A stretch of 22,422 bases of DNA, taken from JAUZQZ01 sp964492105. Its GTDB lineage: Bacteria > Pseudomonadota > Zetaproteobacteria > Mariprofundales > Mariprofundaceae. Each line of letters starts with the position of its first letter. Position 1 is the stretch's first letter. The stretch covers positions 1 to 22,422 of the forward strand of contig CAZBJB010000023.1 of NCBI GenBank assembly GCA_964492105.1, given 5' to 3'. Position numbers and translations under genes: made by a program. Shown here one piece after another: positions 13,728 to 21,656 of this stretch. Under the pieces are notes generated by a model, which saw only the letters and a program-made list of their open reading frames with translations, made no database searches and had not been told where the DNA came from.

Positions 13728-16700
13728 TCAGGGCGTGGACTGGTTTAATGGTTTCTCCAGGCCAAACCATTTTCCGGGCAACTGGATCAGGCGTTCGATC
13801 AGGCCTGATTCCGGCAAACCCGCATCTTTCGGGCTGACTGACTGGATCTTTGCGTCATACAGGGGGCCATAGGCATGATAAACCCTGCGGAACACGCTTT
13901 TGGCCGGCCCCAGAATGAGGTCACGCAGCAACGGGATCATGCGCAGAAAGGCATCCAGATTCTGTAGTGGACGTACGGCCATATATAAATCCATATTTCC
14001 ATTCGCAAGGTTGATCTTGCCGCGGCCAGCCATATCCAGTGCCGATGCGCGTATGGCAAGCTGGTTGATGTGCGCTGTTTCACCGTTAACGGTGGCTTCC
14101 AGTTGCAGGCGCTTGTAAAACATGCCGGTTCCGGAAATGTCCTTACGGTTTCCGGTCAGGAATTTGGGCAGGTCGGTCAGGCTCAGCGCCGCCAGCAGCT
14201 TGGTCATGGTGCTGTCTTTCACCAGCAGGCGGCCATCATCGGAACGCAGTCTGAGCCTTCCTTTCATGCCGTTCCACCAGGGGAGTCCGGGATCGAGCAA
14301 CCCTTCGCCAGTCCACAGTGCATGCACCGTACCGCCTTTGAATAGCCGGGAGGCATCCAGCCGGTGAATCATTTCACTGAAATCGCCGCTGATACTGGCA
14401 AACCCCTTCCAGCGCAAGCCACCCCCGGGTTCGGGTGACAGTATTGCCGAAAGTCCCAGTTTTTGTCCGGGTAATATCGCGGAAAGATAACGTATGTCCA
14501 CCACGCCATTCCCGGGAAGATGGAAGAAGGCGTGTACATGACTGACGGAAAACTGTGCCGCATTCAGTGTATCGGCCTTAAAGGATCCGACGCCCTCTTG
14601 CGAGGAAACGAAATGAACGCGGACGCCGCGCATGGATACGCCATTCCATTGAATCCGTCTGAAGAATCCCCGTAGTATCCATGCCTTGGACATCTTGGTG
14701 GCTCCTGAAATACCCGTGAGGTTGTTCATGGTGCCCGGAATATGATCCGGTAATGCCGCGTGATCCAGAAATTCAGAGTGGATGTCAATTTCCAGCGGTG
14801 CATCGCTGAAGGGATCCATGATGTTGATGCTGCCGGTAAAGGCGGGAGCCTGTATGGTGCGCAAGCGCAGACTTAAACGATCACTGTCGAGTGTTCCGCT
14901 ACCTTGTATCTTTGGCGTGGCGCCGCTGCTTTCAATCTTCATCGCCTTGATGCCATCGCCCGAAACGTTACTGGAAAAAGTGAGGGAATAAGGTTCTCCT
15001 ACAACTTTGCTGGAACCCAGCAAGTGCTGCCATGCCGCATCACGGAAATCGAGATTCAAATGCCATGAACGATCAAATGTTAAACGGGCTCTCATCTTGC
15101 CTGCGGGCGCGTCCAGTGGAATGTGATCCTGATTCACCAGTTTTGGAAAATCAGCAGCCGTTTGCAGAGACAATCTGACCAGTTGCCATGCATGTTTTTG
15201 ATCCTCATGCATAGCCATATTCAGTATTCCCGTGAATATCTTGTGTTCGACATGCATGGATTCAAGCTTCAAATTGCCTTTTGCATCCCAGCGCAAGACG
15301 CCTTTTGACAGGCGGACATGTCTGCCCATCAAATCGACCTGCCATGACGTATCGGGCATGAGATCCACCGTTCCCTGTTGAGGGATCGCTGCGCGCAGGG
15401 GCCAGCGCAACGCAAAGCGGGCCGTGGCTGAAGATGTCCGCCATACCAGGTGCGGCAACACACCGATACTACGCCATGCCTGAAAACGGGCGATATCGAT
15501 CGTGCCGCCGCCCTGGATATCAAAGGTTATATTCCGCCAGTCGCGGATGATCAGATGACCATGAATATCTCCGACGTTATGTGGGAGAGTCGCATGGCTT
15601 ACCTGCATCCTGATGCCTTTTTCATTAATGTCGGCCGTGGCCTCCATGTGGCGGAGTTGTTCGTTGGACTTTGTCAGGGGGATGGCACCATCATGAATCC
15701 GTACATGCAGGCGAACTCGGCCCTGCTTCCACTGCTCAATGGAGGGGACTTGCCATGGCTCGGACTGAGCAATGTCTATCTCGCCATTCAATTGCCGGAT
15801 TTCACCCGAATGGATACCTGCGATCCATCTTCGCCAGGCCGCATCGCCCAACGGCTTCAGCCAGGAAACAAGTACCGGCAATCGAATCATGTTTGAACGC
15901 AGGTTTATATGTAGCGTTTTATCCTTCCATAGACCCTCCATATGTAGTTTATTGATGCCCGAACGCCAGTTGAACATCTCCCATTCAAGGCTGGTGATGT
16001 TTGACAGGCTTTCTTTCGTGTGCAAACGCGCTTTAATGTCGATGGAATTAAAGTGGAGCCATGGTTGCCCCCGTGCCTGCATGATGCGCGCGCCGCCATC
16101 GGAGGATAGTGATCCCTGTAAATGCCAGAGGTGTTCCGTTGGCTCACGCTTCAGGACGATATTTCCGGAAAATTTTCCTTGCACGCGCATACGCCATGGT
16201 GCAGGAAGCCAGTCCAGATCGTGGAAACGGACGCGTAGACTCATGGGCTCACGGGCGCTATTCCATGTCAGGTTCAGGCTCGATTCGGGGGTTTGCGCAG
16301 AAAGCCTGTGATTTGGCCCGTCTATATTCAGGTTGAGATGTTCAAAACGGGTGTTAAACAGTCCATAGGTCAGACGCAACGTTGTATCTTCAATACTGAG
16401 TTTTCCAGACAGGGAAATCCATTTTCCCGCATGGGCTCGCGTCGGGATATTCAGGCTGATGACACCCTGGCGTACGCGGATGCTGATGGGCTGCAGATGG
16501 CCTGCCAGTATCTCCCATGTGGAGAGACGTACGACCAGATGGGCTCCGGAGACGCGGATTTGTCCCTTCCGCCCGATAAAGCTGACATTATTCGCCCGCA
16601 GCCATGTATATCCGGCCCAGCGCCATGACAGATGTCCAAGATGCAGTGCCTGAAGATCCAGACGCTGTTTGAGCATGTTTTCCAGTTCCGGTCGTATCGT

Positions 16701-16814
16701 ATCAAGCGGTAGCGCATGCCAATACAGCCATGCGCCAAGGATGACGAGGCATAAGGTGAGCAATAGAAGGATGCGCCGACATGCGGCGAAAACAGAACCT
16801 GATTTACGCAGCAT
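13728..16814 (-). CDS. AsmA/YhdP-like large envelope protein
   Basis: About 1028 residues. One N-terminal membrane segment (about residues 15-38, RILLLLTLCLVILGAWLYW) is followed by LDTIRPELENMLKQRLDL and a long periplasmic region rich in short beta strands. It ends in an AsmA-like C-terminal domain (AGRGKINLANGNMDLYMAVR, then RMIPLLRDLILGPA). This plan fits YhdP/TamB/AsmA-type proteins, proposed to form hydrophobic grooves that carry phospholipids between inner and outer membranes; E. coli YhdP is longer, about 1270 residues. It starts 22 bases after mlaC in the same direction, so it is probably part of the Mla transcript. ATG 16814 or GTG 16820 could be the start; neither has a clear ribosome binding site. 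Family sure, exact subgroup not. Confidence 0.85.
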   Translation of the reverse strand: MLRKSGSVFAACRRILLLLTLCLVILGAWLYWHALPLDTIRPELENMLKQRLDLQALHLGHLSWRWAGYTWLRANNVSFIGRKGQIRVSGAHLVVRLSTWEILAGHLQPISIRVRQGVISLNIPTRAHAGKWISLSGKLSIEDTTLRLTYGLFNTRFEHLNLNIDGPNHRLSAQTPESSLNLTWNSAREPMSLRVRFHDLDWLPAPWRMRVQGKFSGNIVLKREPTEHLWHLQGSLSSDGGARIMQARGQPWLHFNSIDIKARLHTKESLSNITSLEWEMFNWRSGINKLHMEGLWKDKTLHINLRSNMIRLPVLVSWLKPLGDAAWRRWIAGIHSGEIRQLNGEIDIAQSEPWQVPSIEQWKQGRVRLHVRIHDGAIPLTKSNEQLRHMEATADINEKGIRMQVSHATLPHNVGDIHGHLIIRDWRNITFDIQGGGTIDIARFQAWRSIGVLPHLVWRTSSATARFALRWPLRAAIPQQGTVDLMPDTSWQVDLMGRHVRLSKGVLRWDAKGNLKLESMHVEHKIFTGILNMAMHEDQKHAWQLVRLSLQTAADFPKLVNQDHIPLDAPAGKMRARLTFDRSWHLNLDFRDAAWQHLLGSSKVVGEPYSLTFSSNVSGDGIKAMKIESSGATPKIQGSGTLDSDRLSLRLRTIQAPAFTGSINIMDPFSDAPLEIDIHSEFLDHAALPDHIPGTMNNLTGISGATKMSKAWILRGFFRRIQWNGVSMRGVRVHFVSSQEGVGSFKADTLNAAQFSVSHVHAFFHLPGNGVVDIRYLSAILPGQKLGLSAILSPEPGGGLRWKGFASISGDFSEMIHRLDASRLFKGGTVHALWTGEGLLDPGLPWWNGMKGRLRLRSDDGRLLVKDSTMTKLLAALSLTDLPKFLTGNRKDISGTGMFYKRLQLEATVNGETAHINQLAIRASALDMAGRGKINLANGNMDLYMAVRPLQNLDAFLRMIPLLRDLILGPAKSVFRRVYHAYGPLYDAKIQSVSPKDAGLPESGLIERLIQLPGKWFGLEKPLNQSTP

Positions 16815-16836
16815 GGACACGATAAGTCAGTCTGAG

Positions 16837-17451
16837 CTAGCTCTGATCCTGTTTCTTCAATGTTCCGACCTTTTTTTTCAAATCGGAGAGAAAGCCGTTG
16901 ATCCCTTTCTGGCTGACTGCCTCTCCAAAATCGGAACGAAACGTGCTGACCATACTGATGCCTTCAATCTTGATGTCATACACCATCCATCCCGTTTGTC
17001 TGTGCACCAGTCTGTAACGTACCGGCGTTCTTTTTTCAGCGTCGATAATCTCGGAATCGACAATGGCGACGCGCCCCCTGATTCTGACTTTACCGAACGC
17101 AACGGTTTGATGATGGTATGTGGACAAACGATTGCCATAGGATTGTTCGAGCAGTTCACGGAAGGTACATACAAAATCGGTGCGTTGTGCCTTATCCATG
17201 TTTCTCCATGGCCGACCCAACGAGCGCTTGGCCATTTCCCGAAAGTCAAAATATCCTTTTACAGCCCGACGGATGGCTGCGCGATCCGCGGGCGTAATAC
17301 GTTTTTGATCCTGGCGGGATTTCAGTACATGAATAACACCGTTTACGACGATTTCGACGACCTCTTCGGGGCTGTTCACCTTGGCAAACGCATGCACGGG
17401 AAGGACCATGATCAGAATGAGCGAAAGTAAAAGTTTCCTTAACATGAACAA
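16837..17451 (-). CDS. mlaC: Mla periplasmic phospholipid-binding protein MlaC
   Basis: 204 residues with a signal peptide (MFMLRKLLLSLILIMVLPVHAFA, cleavage near residue 23). MlaC ferries phospholipids through the periplasm between the outer-membrane MlaA complex and the inner-membrane MlaFED complex. Family features are the early block DRAAIRRAVKGYFDFREMAKRSLG, then ELLEQSYGNRL, the segment VRYRLVHRQTGWMVYDIKIEGISMV, and FRSDFGEAV. It lies six bases after mlaD and 22 before the AsmA-like gene. No mlaA is present in the window. Confidence 0.95.
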   Translation of the reverse strand: MFMLRKLLLSLILIMVLPVHAFAKVNSPEEVVEIVVNGVIHVLKSRQDQKRITPADRAAIRRAVKGYFDFREMAKRSLGRPWRNMDKAQRTDFVCTFRELLEQSYGNRLSTYHHQTVAFGKVRIRGRVAIVDSEIIDAEKRTPVRYRLVHRQTGWMVYDIKIEGISMVSTFRSDFGEAVSQKGINGFLSDLKKKVGTLKKQDQS

Positions 17452-17457
17452 TCTCCG

Positions 17458-17910
17458 TTATTTTCCCTTGCTGTTAAAAATATATTTGGCTACCAGCCCC
17501 TCCAGGCTGATGGCCGATTCCGTTTCGTCAATGGTGCCACCACGCTTCAGATAGGTATTATCGGCCCCCTGTGAGAGGCGAACAAAACGATCCCCGATGA
17601 TGCCTTTGGTGCGGATCGATGCAATCACATCCGAAGTCAATTTGACGCTATCATGGATGCGCAGGGAAAGCTCCGCCTGATCATCCATGGTCAGGTGCAC
17701 ACCGTCAACACGCCCAACGACGATGCCGGCCAGCATCACATCCGCCCCGGTGCGTATGCCGCCGATATCATCAAAATCAGCTGTGACCACGTATCCCGAT
17801 GCGCCCAGCCCGCCCACTTCTCCAAGTTTCAAGGCCATGTAGAACATAGCTACAATACCAATGCACACAAACACTCCAACGGCGATCTCTATACGTTTAT
17901 ATTCACTCAT
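17458..17910 (-). CDS. mlaD: Mla MCE-domain protein MlaD
   Basis: 150 residues. One N-terminal transmembrane helix (IAVGVFVCIGIVAMFYMAL, about residues 9-27) is followed by an MCE domain (YVVTADFDDIGGIRTGADVMLAGIVVGRV and IGDRFVRLSQGA). MlaD forms a hexameric ring with a central pore on the MlaFE transporter. It is somewhat shorter than the E. coli protein (183 residues), mainly at the C-terminus, which ends VAKYIFNSKGK. It lies 21 bases after mlaE. Confidence 0.95.
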   Translation of the reverse strand: MSEYKRIEIAVGVFVCIGIVAMFYMALKLGEVGGLGASGYVVTADFDDIGGIRTGADVMLAGIVVGRVDGVHLTMDDQAELSLRIHDSVKLTSDVIASIRTKGIIGDRFVRLSQGADNTYLKRGGTIDETESAISLEGLVAKYIFNSKGK

Positions 17911-17931
17911 GTTTTACTCCAGGGCTATTGG

Positions 17932-18711
17932 TCACAGAAAAAATGATGTAAGGATGTAATCAAGAACCAGAATGCCGACCGATGAAAGGACGACGGCTTG
18001 CGTGGTTGCCTTGCCCACGCCCTCGGTGGTCGGTGTGGCGCGATAGCCGATATAGGTACAGATTACACCGACCAGAAAACCGAAGCACACGGCCTTCACC
18101 CAACCGGCATAGATGTCATGCGCCGTAATCTTGGCCTGCATGTCCGCGATGAACGCACCGGGGCTCACACCCAGCAGATCCACACCGACGATATATCCCG
18201 CGCCAATGCCGATGAGATCAAAAAGGGCGATAAGCAGGGGCAGGGACAGGGTGGCGGCAATGATACGTGGCATAATAATGCGCGCGCGCGGGTTCACCGC
18301 CATCATCTCAAGGGCATCTATCTGTTCGGTGACACGCATGATGCCGATCTCCGCTGTAATGGCTGATCCCGCACGGGCGGTCAGCATCATGGCACCGAGT
18401 ACAGGCCCCAGTTCGCGGATAATCGCCAGTGCAATGCCCGCGCCCAGCATGGATTCGGAACCAAATTTTGCCAGGGTGTAATAACCCTGGAGCGCCAGCA
18501 CCATGCCGGTGAAGGCACCGGTCAATGCAATAATCATCAACGATCCGACGCCAATATTAAACATCTGAATGATGATATGCCGTCCTTGCCATGGAGGCGT
18601 TGCCAGCAGACCCAGGGATGCGGAGCTCAAGGTGGCGGCATCGCCCAGCCTGAATAGCGTGTGCAGAAACCTTCTCCCCAGCTTGCCGAATGTGGTGATA
18701 GCGGTATTCAT
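17932..18711 (-). CDS. mlaE: Mla ABC transporter permease MlaE
   Basis: 259 residues with about five hydrophobic segments; the inner-membrane permease of the phospholipid transporter. Family hallmarks: LRELGPVLGAMMLTARAGSAITAEIG, read from AIIRELGPVLGAMML onward, then VTEQIDALEMMAVNP, and the glycine-rich C-terminal AVVLSSVGILVLDYILTSFF. Its ATG overlaps the mlaF stop in an ATGA, implying translational coupling of permease and ATPase. Confidence 0.96.
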   Translation of the reverse strand: MNTAITTFGKLGRRFLHTLFRLGDAATLSSASLGLLATPPWQGRHIIIQMFNIGVGSLMIIALTGAFTGMVLALQGYYTLAKFGSESMLGAGIALAIIRELGPVLGAMMLTARAGSAITAEIGIMRVTEQIDALEMMAVNPRARIIMPRIIAATLSLPLLIALFDLIGIGAGYIVGVDLLGVSPGAFIADMQAKITAHDIYAGWVKAVCFGFLVGVICTYIGYRATPTTEGVGKATTQAVVLSSVGILVLDYILTSFFL

Positions 18712-19517
18712 TGTATGAGTCTGACGGCTTCCGGTTGATGCACCAAATCGTCTACGTAGGACGTGGTGCTGCGCGAAAATGGAATGGGTCCGTCAGGGCG
18801 TCCTTCGATGAATTGTCTGACACGTTTATCCGTGCTGTTCCGGATATCATCCGCAGTGCCTTCGGCAATGACACATCCTTGCCAGAGAAGCACCACATGA
18901 TCGGCAATGGATAATCCCGCCTCTACGTCATGTGTGACCACGACCGATGTATGGTGTGTTTTTTCAGTCAGGTCGTGAATCAGGGATGTGATGACACCGG
19001 CGGATATCGGATCCAGCCCGGAGGTCGGTTCATCATAAAATATAATGGTCGGATCCATGGCGATGGCGCGAGCCAGCGCCACACGTTTGGTCATGCCCCC
19101 GGACAATTCGGACGGCATCAGATGATCCATGCCGCGCAAGCCCACCTGTTCCAGTTTCATGGTGACAATCGTACGAATTACATGCTCGTCGAGATCCGTA
19201 TGTTCGTGCAGGGTGAAGGCGACGTTGTTGTAGACATTGAGTGAATTAAGCAACGCCGAGTATTGAAAAACCATGCCCATAGATTCGCGCAGTTCATACA
19301 GGCGTTTGCGCGGCATGCGGACGAAATCTTCTTCCTTATACCGGATGTCGCCTGAAGTCGGGGGTTCCAGGCCGGCGATCAGGCGCAACAGCGTCGTCTT
19401 GCCGGATCCGGATCCTCCCATAACCACTGTGGTTTCATGCTCTCGTACATGGATGTCCACCCGGTTCAATGCGGATGTGGAGCCATATATTTTGCAAAGC
19501 GCTGTACAACGAATCAA
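18708..19517 (-). CDS. mlaF: Mla ABC transporter ATPase MlaF
   Basis: About 269 residues. Walker A GGSGSGKTT (about 34-42), Q-loop in GMVFQYSALLNSLNVYNNVAF, signature LSGGMTKRVALARAI, Walker B IIFYDEPTSGLDP, switch His in VVTHDVEAG. It powers phospholipid transport through MlaE-MlaD. I chose TTG 19517: a perfect AGGAGG sits nine bases before it, and an upstream in-frame ATG (19538) would place that Shine-Dalgarno inside the gene. First gene of the mla cluster; a MITE-like element lies about 75 bases upstream. Confidence 0.95.
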   Translation of the reverse strand: MIRCTALCKIYGSTSALNRVDIHVREHETTVVMGGSGSGKTTLLRLIAGLEPPTSGDIRYKEEDFVRMPRKRLYELRESMGMVFQYSALLNSLNVYNNVAFTLHEHTDLDEHVIRTIVTMKLEQVGLRGMDHLMPSELSGGMTKRVALARAIAMDPTIIFYDEPTSGLDPISAGVITSLIHDLTEKTHHTSVVVTHDVEAGLSIADHVVLLWQGCVIAEGTADDIRNSTDKRVRQFIEGRPDGPIPFSRSTTSYVDDLVHQPEAVRLIQ

Positions 19518-19532
19518 ATGGTTTACCCTCCT
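19518..19532 (-). promoter_or_regulatory. Shine-Dalgarno deciding a TTG start of mlaF
   Basis: On the minus strand AGGAGG is followed by GTAAACCAT and then TTG. The spacing of nine bases is good for TTG 19517. The first in-frame ATG lies upstream of this AGGAGG. Confidence 0.7.
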
Positions 19533-19592
19533 GCGCATTGAAGTCGCAGCCTAGCGAATAACTTGGGTGCGGCAAGGTGTAGTCATGTTACA

Positions 19593-19755
19593 CCTAGATT
19601 CTGCAAGTGCTTGCACATGCATAGCACAAGATCTGTGATTCATATGGACTGTTGAAAAAACACTCATCACCAATAGGGTAACTACGTTCTTTTTCAATAC
19701 ACCATGTAAACCAATATCTTGCACTCTACACGCGCAATCACTTGCAGGATCTAGG
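19593..19755. repeat. 163-bp MITE-like element, copy B
   Basis: Ends CCTAGATTCTGCAAGTGCTT (19593 onward, 22 bases to 19614) and its inverted partner (19734-19755) pair with two mismatches. The core (about 19655-19735) aligns with that of the element at 8803-8964, for example CACTCATCACCAA in both. The ends are diverged but alignable. A perfect palindrome TTACATGTAA lies at its right border (19756-19765). It stands between mlaF and the ilvE upstream region. Confidence 0.75.
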
Positions 19756-19938
19756 TTACATGTAAAGTCAGTCTTGTCGATCAGGCTTTGCTGCCTCAGT
19801 ATGGCAGATCGGTCGCGTGCAATCCGGACAGTTATATGTGATGAACTCTTGAGTAACAAAATCGTAGGTGCTTGATTGTGTTACTCTTGGATTGGGCGCC
19901 GCGAAGTGAGTCGCTACTCAGCACCCTTGGATTTTGTA

Positions 19939-20022
19939 CCCTGGCAAGGCGCGAGAAGCGCAGAATCCGTAGCATATGTATCTATATGTGAGGATTCGAG
20001 CATCGCAACAACGCCGCCAGGG
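19939..20022. repeat. Nested palindromic structure upstream of ilvE
   Basis: Outer arms CCCTGGC (19939-19945) and GCCAGGG (20016-20022). Inner arms GAATCC (19963-19968) with GGATTC (19992-19997), then CATAT (19973-19977) with ATATG (19984-19988). The layout looks like a structured intergenic repeat and not a terminator. It forms part of the 678-bp gap 19518-20216; apart from the listed repeats, the G-run and a -10-like box I see no gene there. Confidence 0.55.
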
Positions 20023-20032
20023 AGAAAAAGAC

Positions 20033-20043
20033 GGGGGGGGGGG
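20033..20043 (+). other. Run of 11 G
   Basis: Eleven consecutive G between the nested palindrome and ilvE, 174 bases before its ATG. Such runs can vary in length by slippage. No other homopolymer of this length was noticed in the window. Confidence 0.9.
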
Positions 20044-20174
20044 TAGTTACCATATGATGTTGTCACAGTGCTGAACAGCGACCACTCCGGTACGATGGTC
20101 GGAGGTTCTGGCTCATGGTCATCGGTTTATATCCTGCTGCCCTTCCAGCGTCCGGATCGACCACCCGGCCGGTT

Positions 20175-20180
20175 TATAAT
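20175..20180 (+). promoter_or_regulatory. TATAAT box upstream of ilvE
   Basis: A perfect -10 hexamer 37 bases before the ilvE ATG. No good -35 lies 16-18 bases upstream, so the promoter would depend on an activator or be weak. Confidence 0.4.
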
Positions 20181-20216
20181 CAGGAAAGCAAATGGGTGAA
20201 AGGAGAGAATAAAGCA

Positions 20217-21140
20217 ATGTCGAATTTTGCTGACCGTGATGGTGTGATCTGGTTTGACGGTGAGATGGTACCGTGGCGTGAAGCCAAAGTGCATGTGCTT
20301 ACCCATACCCTGCATTATGGCATGGGTGTGTTTGAAGGCGTGCGCGCTTACAAAGCCAAGGGAGGGACGGCCGTCTTTCGCCTGCAAGCCCACACAGATC
20401 GTTTATTCCGGTCGGCACACATCATGGAGATGTCCATACCCTTTTCCAGGGATGAAATCAATGCGGCGCAGCTAGCCTCCGTACGCGAAAATGGTCTGCA
20501 CTCGGCCTATATTCGACCTATGGCATTCTATGGTTCCGAAGGCATGGGCCTGCGCGCCGATAATTTACGGACACATTTGATTGTCGCTGCATGGAACTGG
20601 GGGGCTTACCTGGGAGATGATGGCATCAATCATGGCATCCGTATTAAGACATCATCATACACCCGCCATCATGTCAATATCGCCATGTGCAAGGCCAAGG
20701 TGAATGGACAGTATATCAATTCCATGCTGGGGCTTTCCGAGGCGAAACGCGACGGCTACGACGAAGCCATGTTCCTGGACACGGAGGGCTTTGTAGCCGA
20801 GGGCAGTGGCGAGAATATCTTTATGGTGCGGGATGACGTGATCTACACACCGGACTTAACCAGTGCGCTGGACGGGATCACACGCGCGACAGTGATGCAA
20901 CTGGCTGAAGAGGCTGGTTTCAAGGTGGTGGTTAAACGTATCACGCGCGATGAAGTCTATGTAGCTGACGAAGCGTTCTTTACCGGAACGGCAGCCGAGG
21001 TGACGCCCATTCGCGAGGTGGATGGACGCAGGATTGGTTCGGGCTCACGTGGCCCTGTAACAGAGCAGTTGCAAGCCATGTATTTTGATGTGGTGCATGG
21101 TCGCGATCACAAGCACCAGGCATGGCTGTCCACCGTGTGA
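20217..21140 (+). CDS. ilvE: Branched-chain amino acid aminotransferase
   Basis: 307 residues, a fold-type IV PLP enzyme that makes the last step of valine, leucine and isoleucine synthesis by transamination with glutamate. Visible are WFDGEMVPWREAKVHVLTH, the HYGMGVFEGVRAY block, the PLP lysine by alignment K161 in KVNGQYINSML, and the signature EGFVAEGSGENIFMV. The C-terminal block EAFFTGTAAEVTPIREVDGR is also typical. ATG 20217 has AGGAGA about ten bases upstream; the longer frame to 20115 lacks family similarity. It stands alone, with repeats on both sides; leuA of the same pathway is 16 kb away. Confidence 0.95.
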   Translation: MSNFADRDGVIWFDGEMVPWREAKVHVLTHTLHYGMGVFEGVRAYKAKGGTAVFRLQAHTDRLFRSAHIMEMSIPFSRDEINAAQLASVRENGLHSAYIRPMAFYGSEGMGLRADNLRTHLIVAAWNWGAYLGDDGINHGIRIKTSSYTRHHVNIAMCKAKVNGQYINSMLGLSEAKRDGYDEAMFLDTEGFVAEGSGENIFMVRDDVIYTPDLTSALDGITRATVMQLAEEAGFKVVVKRITRDEVYVADEAFFTGTAAEVTPIREVDGRRIGSGSRGPVTEQLQAMYFDVVHGRDHKHQAWLSTV

Positions 21141-21200
21141 AAAAATGCCGTTTTTTTCTTTTACGCGCATAGCCTTGTTTGTTCAACCTGAACTGTTCAT

Positions 21201-21264
21201 CCCAAGAACCGACATTGAACCCGAGAACCGGCATTGATCATTGGATGCAGGGTGTAAGTATCTC
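21201..21264. repeat. Partial MITE-like element, copy C
   Basis: CCAAGAACCGACATTGA, then a second, diverged copy of the same end (CCGAGAACCGGCATTGA), then CATTGGATGCAGGGTGTAAG plus TAT. The last part matches the minus strand of 8925-8946 almost exactly. Similarity stops after GTAAGTAT, so the remainder of the element is missing and one terminal sequence is duplicated. Confidence 0.7.
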
Positions 21265-21266
21265 TC

Positions 21267-21361
21267 TAACACCTATTGGCGTTACGGCAACCAAAGGCTG
21301 GGGCGTTCAGGGGGGATTGACCTACCTGTTCCTGGAGCCGGACAAGGCCGCCGACAGGTAA
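21267..21361 (+). pseudogene. Possible 3' remnant of a lost gene
   Basis: An open stretch of about 31 codons encoding LTPIGVTATKGWGVQGGLTY followed by LFLEPDKAADR and a stop, directly after the broken MITE end and followed 30 bases later by a good terminator. The composition looks coding, with an amphipathic strand pattern as in a beta-rich protein, but I do not recognise the family. There is no start codon with a ribosome binding site. It may be the tail of a gene whose front was removed; chance cannot be excluded. Confidence 0.3.
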
Positions 21362-21390
21362 TCAGGGTGTGCCGCCGGAGGCTTGGTATG

Positions 21391-21418
21391 AACGGGCCGG
21401 CATTTGCCGACCCGTTTT
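21391..21418 (+). terminator. Rho-independent terminator
   Basis: AACGGG/CCCGTT outer stem and CGGC/GCCG inner stem with one mismatch between them and a 4-base loop, followed by TTTT. It may end the ilvE transcript 250 bases downstream or belong to the lost gene before it. Confidence 0.65.
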
Positions 21419-21445
21419 ATGTATGAAGCCAGCCTGAACTATTCA

Positions 21446-21656
21446 TACGGATATAACCGGCGGAGGGATCGGAGCACCAACATGCGGGATAAAGAGGATC
21501 TAAACCGAACTTATTTTAGTTTTCGACCCCAAAAAGCGACTTAACGTATTGATAATAAAGCATTATATGGAGTTATTTCGGTATTTTTCTCCGCACGGTG
21601 TTCCCATGTATTGCAGGCATTAATACCAAATTAACAATTGACATGGTTATGTTTAT
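21446..21656. other. Presumed IS left end and leader
   Basis: No gene seen. The stretch turns A/T-rich after about 21500, unlike the preceding sequence, with TTGACA at 21639-21644. It probably contains the left end of the insertion sequence whose transposase starts at 21657, but the terminal inverted repeat cannot be set without its right partner. Confidence 0.4.

Larger units (their letters stand above)
21184..21445 (+). repeat. Direct repeats flanking a mosaic segment
   Basis: AACCTGAACTGTTCAT (21184-21199) and AGCCTGAACTATTCAT (21430-21445) match at 14 of 16 positions in the same orientation. Between them lie a truncated MITE end, a possible gene remnant and a terminator. They may be remains of recombination or of one larger element. 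Confidence 0.5.

Noticed and set aside
16669..17430. 253-codon open frame on the plus strand over mlaC and the AsmA-like start
   Set aside because: Antisense to mlaC, whose signal peptide and family motifs are clear.
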